From the NCBI RefSeq assembly GCF_964275005.1, contig NC_092699.1:24444981-24508980 (forward strand): a stretch of DNA of 64,000 bases, read 5' to 3'. The notes beneath the pieces are model-generated. The model had not been told where the DNA came from. It worked only from the letters and a program-made list of their open reading frames with translations, and did not search any database. Below are positions 11,605 through 22,832 of the stretch, piece by piece. The number at the start of each line of letters is the position of its first letter. The stretch's first letter is position 1. Both the position numbers and the translations under genes were made by a program. The DNA comes from Diadema setosum. Taxonomy: Eukaryota; Echinodermata; Echinoidea; Diadematoida; Diadematidae.

Positions 11605-11701
11605 TGTACAATTGAACAGTCAACTCACTGGTATTTTGTCTGTACCAATATACTAGATTCCGGAACGTTCCAAATTCTAAGTTTTGGCTTTACATTCACT
11701 T

Positions 11702-11719
11702 CTCGGACACAAGCCCCCA
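11702..11719 (-). promoter_or_regulatory. candidate tRNA primer-binding site
   Basis: On the minus strand TGGGGGCTTGTGTCCGAG begins 4 nt inside the 5' LTR. Starting with TGG fits pairing to a tRNA CCA end. The first ten bases resemble proline-tRNA primer sites, but the remainder does not match well, so the primer identity is uncertain. Confidence 0.55.
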
Positions 11720-11723
11720 ATTT

Positions 11724-12714
11724 TGTTACGACCAAAATCACTCTGAGAATGATCGCACAAAAGAAACAATCAACTGATGTTCAGGCGGTTTATTAACAGT
11801 GATATTGTGGGTACAGACTCGTAATCGGTTTTCACATCAGTACAATAATGATCACTATAAACAAATATAAGTCAGTAATGGAATCACTTACTCACTAAAT
11901 CACGAAATCCCTACAGTTTCCTGGTAGTGTCCAAATACGATGCTTGATGCACAAATGAATGATCCGTGATGCACCGATGAATGATTCCTTCGACGTAAAT
12001 CCAGAGGCACAGGTTACAATAGTCCGCGTTATAAATCCAGGGTATAGTCCACGATAGATGTTCACGGCGAAACGCGCAGAATCCAAACGTTGTGACGACC
12101 ACGTCCAGTTGATGCGTTTAATGATGATTCACTTTATAATGTCCAGCGAGGAATCCAGCCCGTCACAGCTTTGCCGTAACAATGTCCGTTGACACTAAAA
12201 TATGGAGTCTATCTCCAACGTCGGCAAATTAATTCTCTGCAGGCAAAATGTCTCCCAGGCCTTATCTCCTCAAACACAGTTTGTATAGCAGGTCAGCAGG
12301 TAACACAGGACTGACTGTAACAAGTCGTTTCAGAGCCAGAAGTGACGTAACTCTCAGAGCAGAGGTGTTGGGTACTCTGCCTACTGCAGAATTTCTCCAG
12401 CTTATATACTATCCATTCACCCCTTTCTAGTACATTCTGTAATTTTCTCCAACCTGGGGCTACATACCTGAACATACTAGCAAGTCCAAATTCCAGGAAT
12501 CCTGGATGACTCACTGCCTAATATGTGCATAACATCATTGCCAAAATTAACTACCAATCACATTGGGTTACAAGGGCAGTGCCTCACTCAGCCAGCACTT
12601 CCTAGAATTTTCTGGAATGGGTTAAATCATTCTAGATTGAGTGAGCTTTAATGTATTTCCTGTCACATGCATACATGTACATGTACATAAATACTTGTGT
12701 GTACATTTGTGACA
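11724..12714 (-). repeat. 5' LTR (promoter-bearing) of the element
   Basis: This 991-bp LTR matches 7121-8111 except for T at 12270. On the minus strand TATATAAG lies at 12401-12408 and is the likely core promoter of the element. Confidence 0.95.
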
Positions 12715-13236
12715 AGAAGTTTTGAAGCCCTCACCTAGTGCCATCACTTAAAGCAAACGGAATTGAAATCGGGTTACAAATGGCGAAGGAGTAGCATTTT
12801 GTAGCAAAATGTACAATACAGGTGAAAAATCAAGGTCAAAGGTCAAAGAAGTCAAAGGTCAAAATTCTGCGTAGAAGTTTCGAAGCCCTCACCTAGTGCC
12901 ATCATATAAAGCAAACGGAATCAAAATCGGGTTAGAAATGGCGAAGGAGTAGCATTTTGAAGCAAAATGTACAATATAGGTCAAAGGTCAAGGTCAAAGG
13001 TCACAACTGAAATTCTGTATAGAATTTTCAAAGCTCCCATGTAGTGCTATCACATAAAGCAAACAGAATCAAAATCGGGTTAGAAATGGTGAAGGAGTAG
13101 CATTTTGAACATTTTGATCACACACGGACGCACACATGGACGGACGGACGGACACACGGACGGACGGACACACGGACACACACACGTACGGAGCCCGTTT
13201 CATAGTCCCCTGCTCGAACTCGTTCGGCGGGGACAA
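12715..13236 (+). repeat. ~160-bp tandem repeat, right part, with GGAC-rich end
   Basis: This continues the array broken by the LTR insertion, with marker words near 12723, 12882 and 13030. It carries DR1 sequences AGGTCAAAGGTCA at 12833-12845, 12978-12990 and 12991-13003, the last two directly adjoining. From about 13120 it becomes a CGGACGGACACA microsatellite and ends in TTCGGCGGGGACA, the inverse of the opposite end near 6708. Confidence 0.8.
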
Positions 13237-13626
13237 CAAAGTGATCCTAATAAAAGGTAGGTTCCACCTTTGATACATCACTTTGATACCTATCTTGGCC
13301 ATTTCAAAAGCAATTGCACTTTCAAGTGCAAAATTGCATTCTGTATAAAACTGAAATTGAGACAAAACAAACAACCATTACAAGTTTTAAATGCTTTACT
13401 TTCAAAACCACACTGTATGACAGAAAATAGAAAACAACAGAAAAACAACATGTGAACCATTTTGAACTTTGTGAACTTTGTGGAAAATGCCATTGATAGT
13501 CCCTAGTGATTCAGCCACTTTTTTTTCTGTGTAACACAAACAAACACACACACACACACATACCTTTAATGCATCTCTGGGCTACACCTTTGTTCAGTCA
13601 TATAATAGGCTCATTCACACAGCCAC
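13237..13626. other. gene-free stretch
   Basis: No exon is recognised. It contains a short CA microsatellite at about 13544-13560. A short segment near 13608-13619 (GGCTCATTCACA) recurs inverted near 18940, possibly the end of another old MITE. Confidence 0.45.
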
Positions 13627-16151
13627 CTATAGGCCCATTCTCAGTAAAAGCGTTCAAATACGGAATTTTGGTGTCGCCGACATTCCATGACAGTTTGCGG
13701 TTCCCTGAAACCTATTAGATACTATTTAAATGTTTATTATATATCACGAGGACTTTATTTGTTAAAAATAAACACGATCAAATGCGGTTGTCTGCCTTTT
13801 TGTATAAAATTTTGCTGTTAAACTTCGTTAAGACCCCCAAAACGCAGTGTCGCCGGCTATTTCAGAAGTATGTTTTATTGCTCCTCTCCGTCCACAAACA
13901 CACTTTCCAAATATCATTTTCATGGACGATGAGCATATCATATGTGCTAATCACAATACTCAAAAAGTTCCAAAATTTTTATTGACTTCTTTTTTATAGC
14001 CTTTTGAAACCTGTCGCCAAATTCACTGCCAGATACGTTACCAGTTTCTTTAGTGTTACAGCATTGGGAAAATAACAAGACTATGCAATGACCCTGTGTA
14101 TATGAAACCCTGAGGATATACTTCATACACTGCAAGTACTTAGATTTTTTGTGCAACAGCTCTTTATTGAGAATACGGTATAATGTTTGAAATATCGGTT
14201 TTCTACACTTTTATTTGGACAGATACGTTACATACTTTTCACGCCACCCACTGCGACAGATATTGCAATGTCAGACAAATTGTATATTATACATTACTCC
14301 TCGGAATGACGCATCGATTCAACATTAAAGTTTAGTACTTAAAGTGAGAAATATTTGGTAGATATCGCTCTCATAATAATATGATCGACCATATACGTTA
14401 CCCCAGATACGTGACCGAATTTTGCTCATTGGTCTTGTGCTTTCTGGGGATCAAATCTGGTCAAAATTCATCCCTGCACATTACATGCTTCGTTTTGTTG
14501 GACCTCAGGATTATATTCTTACATCAAAAGGACAGAGAGGTGAAAAAGAGCAACACTTCCACATGATTTTTCTTTGTGCGTCAGTGTCTCACAACTTAAT
14601 GCCAAGTTTTCCGACAGATACGTTACCACATAATCAAAATGCTGAAAAGAAATTGTAAATGTGTTTACAAACAAATCGTTGTGTGCTCATAAACTCCAAA
14701 GTTCTATTCTATAAAACCCAGCCACTTTCATATTCTACGCAACAACTTTGAACGTTTATTTTACAAGACGAAGCTAAGATTCAGTATATCAGTTTTTTGC
14801 CTTTCAGATTTAGCAGATACGTTACGTATAATTCAGGGCACCCACGGTGACAAATAATGTTATGTAAAACAAAGTGTTCATAAAACAAGTCTGCATAGAA
14901 TGACGCTTCCATAGAAAATTAAAGTTATGTTCAAATGAAGAATATTCAGTAGAAATCGCTCTGTAACTTCACCGACAGATTCACTTACGGTACGCCAGAT
15001 ACGTTACCAAACTTTGAAAGAGTAAAAAGTAGTTTATGAAACGCTTCCGAGAAAAGTTTCAGTGTTCTGTTGCATATTTATTCTAGTGTTTTTCAACATA
15101 TGAAGAACTACTCAAGATTCATTGATAAGTTGAACAATTATTTATTCATTTTCATTAAAAGGGATGAGCCAAATACGTTACCATAGGTCAAACAACTGTT
15201 TAGCATATCGAGTTCATAGAGACTGTACCTATTTCCTTCTAAGTGCCTGCAAAAATATATTTTTCAAACCTTGTTTGCATTATCCATCAAAACTTAATTA
15301 ATATTTACAGTCAGATGGATAAATACATTCAGACGTAAGATGAGAATATTCTGTGAATGAAGAACTCAGCTTTCACATTTAGGGCTCTTTTCCACTACAT
15401 TTCATAGTTTAAATATTACGTACAATGTTTAAAATGGTTAATTTGGGCTTACATCATTCATTTTTACATCAATTCATGAGGTAAATAATTAAACAGGTGA
15501 TATCTATTAATTCATACACAACTAAAACTATTACTTATATTTTACCAGATACGTTACCAAAGGTGATTCGATGTTTTTCAATAGTTATTTCCCCAGGAAA
15601 GCAATTCATATTTGTTTCCTGTGGAAATTCCAGATCGGATCGTTCCCTTTGCATGATTTGTGGGATTCGAAACTTTATTTGTAAGCGAAATTTGCTAGAA
15701 ATACAAAGTGAATCTAAAGGTTATATTTCATTTCAGCAAAAAGCATATTTCAACCTACCACACAGAAATAATTTCTACCAATTACATATGTAGCAAGGGA
15801 TGACAACATCTTTACCTCTTGAAAACCCCCAATATCTTTAGGGGGGACAGATGTCTTTTCCTGAACAGAAATTGGATCAAAACAATAAATTTAATTCAGA
15901 GTTAGGAGTCCATTACAACATGTAAATTTGCGGTAACGTATCTGATTGGTGATCAAAAATCATATATGATGCTCTATTTCAATTCATTTTTACTCAATGA
16001 ATGGCCATCATTTAGAATGTTCCACTTTTTGTTTCGTATTTGACCGGTTTTGAAGTTTTCGAAAACACATCTTTGAATGTATTACTTTGTGGTTGATTTT
16101 TCGGTTTTACTCACATGGAATTGAACACTTAATCTGAGAATGGCCCTATAG
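13627..16151. mobile_element. 2.5-kb inverted-repeat element filled with a periodic motif
   Basis: The left end reads CTATAGGCCCATTCTCAG and the right end, inverted, CTATAGGGCCATTCTCAG, so the two ends match with one change over 18 bases. The interior holds diverged subrepeats, each opened by CAGATACGTTACC (separate entry). I see no transposase or other conserved protein. A non-autonomous DNA transposon is the simplest reading. The target duplication is not clear, so superfamily is unknown. Confidence 0.65.
14030..15944 (+). repeat. periodic CAGATACGTTACC motif array, ~190-bp spacing
   Basis: Plus-strand copies start at 14030, 14220 (last base changed), 14390 (CATATACGTTACC), 14404 (CAGATACGTGACC), 14615, 14814 (last base changed), 14996, 15170 (CAAATACGTTACC) and 15546. 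An inverted copy lies at 15932-15944. Most steps are 174-211 bp, and the 376-bp step equals two periods. Segments between motifs are alignable every third unit (for example after 14220 and after 14814: CACCCAC..., ATGACGC..., AAATCGCTCT/ATATCGCTCT), giving a higher-order unit of about 595 bp. Confidence 0.85.
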
Positions 16152-18051
16152 TCATAGTTGTAACGAGCCAACCTCGTTACGGTCCTCTACTAGTAGTTTT
16201 ATTCATGCCTTCTTTGTTTGTATTTCTTTCATCAGTAACGAAGTAGCGCCTTATTCTATTTCATCACCTATTCTCTCACTCTATATCCTTTCGCCTGTTG
16301 CTATGTCTAATTTCTTCTCTTCACTCTCCACCTCTTCTCTTCTCTCACTGCTTCAAAATGTAAGATGAATTGTAAAGTCGCTAGAAGTTTATGCTTTGGC
16401 TGTGAATTGTCATAGAAGTCATTAGAGTTACTTTAGTCACGACAAGCATATAACTCATAGCATAACTGATCCGAGAATAGAAATCTGAAATTTAGTCATT
16501 GGTCGGTATTCCAATATCGAAGTTTAGGACACTAATGACCTATAGTTGACCTACGATACTTAGCTGAATTTGTTTTGCTTGGATACGTGTTATAAGTATA
16601 GAAACGGTTAATTCACATTGCCCACTCAGCAACTTCATACATTCTATAAGGCACTGAAGAATGTAGGGAATACCCGTTTGTTATGAACTGACGGCCAGGA
16701 ATATTTTAATAATTGAAGGATTTAGTATGTGTAGCGAATATTTGAGTGGTAACTTACCCCATGTTGACAGAAATATGAAGGAATATGGAGTTTGAATACG
16801 ATATCTTGTCCTGTACGAAGAATCCAAACACTGCCGATAGATGCGAGTACTGCGTAGTGTTCATTCAGGATTACAGACCGTCCCTCGTTCATTATCTTTA
16901 ATATTTTGGCTGTCATTTTAATTCATATCCAAAATTCCCTAAATTCTCAATCTTTCAGAAAAATAAGGTGGAAATACTCATACATACAGAATACTTTTGT
17001 GATAAATACGAATTTTATTACTCCTCGAAAGCTAACTTGCAAAATGATATAAGTTTGCATGCAAGCTTTGGCTTCGCATCGCTGTTATGACGTAGCCACG
17101 TCAGCGTGTGATTTGGATCCTTCGTGTGTGAAAATTACTACTATTTTGTTGATTCTGGTCAAAAGTAGAGAAATTTGGTTTATCATATGTATCTGGTCAT
17201 TTGATAAATAACGCATAATTTATTGTAACACGGAACCCATATTATGGAAAGTGATATTTGTCAAGATAATAAGATATTTGGGACGTCTAACTAGCACAAA
17301 ATCCACGGAGTGTACAAGTTCAGCGCTTAGCGCATACCGTATAGCTACCTCCGCGTAGTGATTCCCTCGACGTCCGCATTAAGCCTATATTTAATGAGCA
17401 GTAAAATTTTTCAGTTCGGGAGGAGATCCCGGAGTCCGCTCCAGGTAACGAGCTACTCTCTGCTCACTCCTCAACACACTACTTTCTTTCTCCCTCCCCC
17501 TCCCCCTATGTAGAGGAGACTCTTGGAATTCTACTCCAAGTATCGAGCATCTGCTCACTCCTCTACATATCAACTACAACCCCCCCCCCCCCCCCTATGT
17601 CCCCATGTAAAATTTCAACTTATGTTTTGGGATCTTTTGGTAAATTCAAATTCTATTAGAGTGTAGAGACATGCTTGGTATTAGTTTCAGGAAATATTAC
17701 TGTTAGGAATTCTGGCGAGTCATTAACCAAGTCGGAACAAAGGAACTTAGGCACATGCACAAATCAATATAGAGGAATCCATTTTTAGAATATACGAAGT
17801 GGTTTGTATAGGCGTACATGAATAACTTGAAGATAGTTTTAATTACTTCAGGCGTTTAGTCTCATATATATGAGTATGTAACAGTGGCGATCTACTTGGA
17901 ACTCTGTAAAAGGAATATTAAACTTTGATTTTTGTTTTTGTTGAACCTGAAATCTGAGTATTACAACCTTGTGTCTTTCTTTGTTTCTGTGTACGACTCA
18001 CTTGACTTAGTTTCTATTTTCACAACCCATACACAACATACACATCTACTA

Positions 18052-18091
<40 letters not shown>

Positions 18092-19053
18092 GCACATATA
18101 TTCCTCCCCTTGTATATTCCATCTTCCCTCCACGGTCATATACTTTGACCAAGAACTCATCCCCACCGAGACTATTAGTTTCCGAAAGGTCGATTACACT
18201 CTGTATATGTTTTTACCGCTCGGACATTTGGGCTTAACATCTCGCCCACGGAGTTGATCAATCTTTCCGGAAAACACACAACATCTCCACCACTAATAAG
18301 TCTCGGTCATTATTATTTTATTCTGTGGTAGTGGCGACAGTGCGCCCTCGACCAACAACAAACAAACAACTCAGAAGGGCGCCACACAACACAACACATA
18401 GTTATTTAGATCATGATTTGAATTGCAATGCAAAAACCACTTTTTATGTGTGTGGACATAATAATCACGATCACTAGTGAGATTCCAATCAAAATCTGAA
18501 CACCACTACATGTACAAGTGCAAAATTTCTGATATATTCATGCTTTTTTCTGAATAATATAATAATCACTTGCATTGCAATATGGGAATGCCCTGCAAAT
18601 CCCACATTTTTTTTTAATATCCCATAATGCAAGTTTAACATATCTGATCTAGTTGTGCTTCTCTCTGAATATTCACACATTGCATTGCAAAATGTGAATG
18701 CTGTGTGAGTCTCTCTTTTTTTATATCCCATAATGCAAGGTGTATCCCATAATGCAACATTTCTGATATAGTCATGCTTCAGGTCTCGCTTCAACCAGTG
18801 CAATTTGAGTCATGATTTTTCTTCATAAACCTGTGCGATTGAAGTCGTGATTTTTTACTCGCCTGCGTATGTGTGAACCACGGAGCTAAAAAGTGTGATT
18901 GGATTTGTGATTCGAATCACACTTCTCTGTGTGTGTGAATGAGCCTTTAGATTGTTTTATGTACTTTATATTCAGCAAGTTGGTCTCTGTACCCAGAGGC
19001 TCTTAACAGAATAAAGCTTTGTTTAGCATTTTAATACTTGCATCTTTTATACC
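16152..19053. other. gene-free stretch with microsatellites and old repeats
   Basis: It contains a C run at 17580-17595, a CA microsatellite at about 18056-18088, and from about 18400 to 18950 diverged copies of CATTGCAAAATGTGAATGC-like words that look like a degraded transposon. No conserved exon is recognised. Confidence 0.5.
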
Positions 19054-20498
19054 CATGCAGTCAGACCGCAACGTCCTGAAAAGCCTTCGCATTTATCGTA
19101 CGCGTATGCATGGACCTCGCGGACATGAATACGTAATGAGCTGGGAGACCACATTTTTAGAGTGTCTGTAAATCTAAACGACATTATCAATCTTCATGAT
19201 TTATATATCGACAAAAAGCTGAAGAGTTGTACTTTGATGAAATTCGACCACTTGAAAGGTTATGACATATAAAATATACTGAACAAGGAAATTATAAAAC
19301 ACAAAATTTGCATATTTTTCATTCTTCTTAAGGGGTACACTAGACCGACGAAATTAAGGTGGACCAAAATGGAAGAGGTATAAAATGAAAGAGGAAATAT
19401 CATTCTATGAAAACATAATGACTTTATGTGGACTGATCCTATGAACGGGTCAGGTTGGCGAATAAATCATTGCGTTGCACAGTTAATTTTTGACGAGATT
19501 TCAGTTTGCCGCGAATACGCGTTTCTGATTGGTTAATTCCCTCCGAGTGGAGAGTTGAACGCACCTCGCGGAATGACAGTAAACGTGTACTCTCACAGAA
19601 CTATTTATATCTGTGTGTACTCTACATAACAGTAATACACTGTGTGTAGATGACAGTGTAGGACCCTATATGGTGTGTGTGTGTGCGCGCGCGCACAATG
19701 TGTGTATACGCGCTCAGGTTCAGGCAACTGCAGCTGGTGTAAGATCTCCACGTAAACAACAAGAACAACACTCCACTCTGATCGAAGCTCAACTTCGGCT
19801 TGAACTTTTTTTGCCGGCACAACTATATAAGAGCAGAGTGCATTAATAAGTAGCATACAAATCAATAATAAAAGATCTAGCACTGTGTTTGCACACATGA
19901 GTTCTTTGGGGCTCTCTTTTTGATATTAGAATAATTATTCCTTATTAATCCACTGTATACATCGCTGAGTAATTTATCTAATGATACCCTGGGAGCGCAT
20001 GTATCTCAAATTGCCACACTATGATTTTTACTCGACGAGACTTGCAATTTTTATTGTTTTCTAAGCGAGGGACCAATTCAGTTCTTAGTGTGCTATTATA
20101 ACAGGTATATCTAAAACGTTGACTATCATTCATGTGGTGATTCAACCTATGAACGGGTCGGGTTGGCAATAAATAGAAAGCCTTGTTCTAATTTGTCTCA
20201 GGGTCGTTTGGAAAATATCGATATAATGCATAGATATGAATAATGATATCATAAGCTCATTTTGTATAATGTAAGCATTAAAAGGTGTGATTTATTTCAA
20301 ATATTCACAAACCATGTCAATTAGTCACGGATAGTAGATCTTCATGTCGCCAATAAGTGAATCTCGTAGACCATGCACTTTGTCTCTGAATTATCTCGCA
20401 AAATCTCGGGTGCTGAGAAGGACATGCGCAAAAACCTGCGCGTACGATAAATTTTTGATTTGAGCTCATTAACAGCAGCGTTGCGGTCTGACTGCATG
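19054..20498. mobile_element. 1.4-kb inverted-repeat element with internal direct repeats
   Basis: The left end CATGCAGTCAGACCGCAACG is repeated exactly inverted at the right end (CGTTGCGGTCTGACTGCATG, 20479-20498). Inside, CCTATGAACGGGTC followed by GGTTGGC occurs at about 19438 and 20147 as a direct repeat roughly 709 bp apart. A TATA-like ACTATATAAGAGC near 19820 and an AATAAA near 19865 lie between these direct repeats and may be a nested LTR-like promoter, but no LTR ends could be fixed. Confidence 0.6.
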
Positions 20499-20753
20499 AA
20501 GGTAACTCTATTATACAAACTATGTAAGTTAGGACACACTCAAGGTAGTGGTTAGAATACATACTAATTTACCTCCAATATTTCCAGGTAATACTGTAAT
20601 TTCCTGGAGCACTTTGGTTTGTTTTTTTTTTCACTACTCTGAGTATTTAGAATTCTAATAATTCTGTGGTCACTAGGCACAATCAAAATTGTTATGCTCA
20701 TTTACATGCACATACACAAACATCATACAATTGTACACAAACATCATACAATT

Positions 20754-20790
<37 letters not shown>

Positions 20791-22372
20791 GTTGTTGTTT
20801 TGGGGGTCAGAGTACTGTTGTTTGTTTTTGGGGAGGATTTTTTTGTTTTTGTTTTTTTTTAATACTGCAAACCTGTGCTCTGGCAGAGGACACAAGTCTG
20901 CTACCAGACATAAAAACCTATCTATAGGTGTCACCTACTCCTTGTCCCATACACAAATTGTATATTATATAGCACACACTCAAACATTTATACAATGTAC
21001 ACCCTGTATGTAGGTGCCTACATAAATCTGATATCATTATCAATTATCTTCAATTTTGTTTGTTTTTTTTGCCACCAACATACTGTGAATACCTTGGGAA
21101 TATTCAGCAACTTACGATATATTCCCAGATGTAATGAAATTTGGCAATGTTTTACATATCATGTCATCTCTATTGAGAATTATAGATTATATTTGACATA
21201 CTGTATAATTTACTGCAAACCACTCTGTACCTGGAATTCAAAATATTTTCCTTTTTTTTTTCATGTTTGAAACCTTTGGAAAAAAACAATACATTCCTCC
21301 AAGGTGTATATGCATTACCATTTTCTGCTTCAGTGTACTCATGGGAGCAAACTTCTTCACAGTGATCAGGTGATTTTGAAGATTATTAAATGTTCATTTA
21401 GACTCAAACTGCTTGATCCTGCATCAATACTCCAAAACTCTTTATATTTCTCTTCTGAATAGCTTAGCCCTATTGGACCTGCTTTAACTTTTTAGGTTTT
21501 ATTATTTTTCTAAATTTTTTCAACCTCTCTTATTACAGCTTGTTATTGTAACAGAAATGCTGACCCTGTTAAACAGTGTCCAGAGCATCTGGTCCTGAGC
21601 TAGCACTAGTTTATTTATAGTCTAAGTAGTTACACACAGATACTAAAAACTGGAAGAAGAGAAACAGGTATTAAACTTCTCAGGGAAATTGCAATACCAA
21701 AAGCAAAATTTTAGCAGTAAGAATTGGCTATTCAATTTGTAATTCTATTACATGCAGTACTTAGCATTTAAAGTAGTGGTAGCCTCATTCCTTTTATTTC
21801 AAGCTCATATCATGTGCACATTTCAAAAATGACCTTTCTTTTTTATCAGTTGAGAGTTTAAGCATTTATAATTTACCAAACTATTCGAACAAAGAATGAA
21901 CTTGTAGACCCTATTGTATATGTAACCAAGCATGGTCATTCAATATCCAATTGGGCTGGCTGGAGAAGTATCCATTTCATTGTTTGATATACACTGATTA
22001 AATGCATTCACATGTTTTTTCTGACATTATTGCCAAATACCTGGTTTAAACTTGAAATGAACTTTGTTGCTGCTCAGTTCAGTAGACATGCTGGCAAAAA
22101 TCCTTCATAAGGATTACATGAATCATCATTTTATCAAAGATGCTTATCTCAGTGAACTTACAATTAAATACAAACCAAGATGCCTAATATCACAAAATTA
22201 ATGATCTTTTCTGCTCATGTGCCAAGAAGGAATTTACAAATTGACTTATTCATTGTTTTGCATAAATTTTACATGTCATTCAAATAAATATGAAGGAATA
22301 TGCCATATAAACCACTCACTACGTAGTGAAATAAATTTAAAGGGAAAATGCACGGAATGAATAGAGCCCTAC
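20499..22372. other. GCH1 intron 1 start; gene-free
   Basis: This is the DNA just downstream of the GCH1 exon 1 donor on the minus strand. It contains a CA microsatellite at about 20757-20788 preceded by a doubled ACAAACATCATACAATTGTA. I looked for GCH1 exon 2 (the region around the conserved Cys-Glu-His-His motif) and did not find it. Confidence 0.5.
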
Positions 22373-22832
22373 CTTCAATTTTCTCTTCATATCCCTTCGT
22401 GAAATACATCATGGCTTTAGCTGCTCTCTGCGGCGTCTTCATCAGACCCTGTCTCGCCGGATCTTCTCCGATGCCGCGTATGATCGAATTGTATGCGCGC
22501 TCCAAGGCCGGTAGCTGTAGGTCAGAATCCTGGCGATACAAACTGGCAAGTGGTTGTTGGGAATATTTTGAAATTTCGCGTCCATCTTTTCGACTTGTAT
22601 CGTCTTTTTTCTCTTCAATCGTCCCGTTCATAGCTGATGGCTTCCCTTTCGGTAAATGCACGGCACCACTGTCTTTGATGGACAAGTTGCGAGTGCTCGC
22701 AAGCAGCTGGAGATCGGCCTCGTCTGGAGGCAGTCCGTTCGGTAGCGCTACGCCGCTACTGCCGCCGCTGGTCTCTTCATTCATACGTGTATGGGCCGCA
22801 CTGGACGTTGTGGTTTGATTGGAAGACGACAT
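22373..22832 (-). CDS. GCH1: GTP cyclohydrolase I, exon 1 (N-terminal 153 residues, partial gene)
   Basis: GTP cyclohydrolase I converts GTP to dihydroneopterin triphosphate, the first and limiting step of tetrahydrobiopterin synthesis, in the cytosol. The exon begins at Met (22832). It encodes about 100 poorly conserved, Ser-rich residues and then the conserved start of the catalytic domain ([12 protein letters not shown] at 108-119, [13 protein letters not shown] at 122-134, [13 protein letters not shown] at 136-148). It ends after GAAG at a consensus donor (GTAGGG), phase 1, at the position where I recall human exon 1 ending. The catalytic zinc and GTP residues lie in later exons, which I cannot find to the left in this window. 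The start is the first in-frame Met, so a shorter start at Met17 is possible. Frame readthrough past 22373 is intronic. Confidence 0.9.

Larger units (their letters stand above)
7121..12714 (-). mobile_element. Gmr1-like Ty3/gypsy LTR retrotransposon lacking reverse transcriptase, 5594 bp
   Basis: Two 991-bp LTRs (TG...CA ends) bracket a single long minus-strand frame encoding Gag, aspartic protease and integrase. Signals in order on the minus strand are the 5' LTR (11724-12714), a primer-binding-site candidate, the polyprotein (11604 to 8440), a short 3' leader and the 3' LTR (7121-8111). The LTRs differ at one base only (A at 7667, T at 12270), so the insertion is very recent. The integrase lies directly after the protease region, the order typical of Gmr1-like elements (PR-IN-RT-RH) described from deuterostomes. 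In this copy no RT or RNase H follows the integrase. The element inserted into a tandem repeat and made a 4-bp AGAA duplication. It lies upstream of the visible GCH1 exon 1 in plus coordinates, that is, in the expected GCH1 intron. Confidence 0.93.

Noticed and set aside
14030..15944. CRISPR-like or tandem-gene reading of the regular 13-bp motif array
   Set aside because: Spacers are ~175-200 bp, AT-rich and homologous to one another every third unit, there are no conserved flanking proteins, and the context is eukaryotic.
17932..18237. Plus-strand frame across a CA microsatellite
   Set aside because: The His/Thr repeat encoded by CA repeats is a typical low-complexity artefact; the frames at 19613 and 20666 were rejected for the same reason.
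12715..22372. GCH1 exon 2 downstream of exon 1
   Set aside because: I looked for sequence able to encode the conserved Met-Cys-Glu-His-His region on the minus strand and found none, so the remaining exons are probably left of the window.
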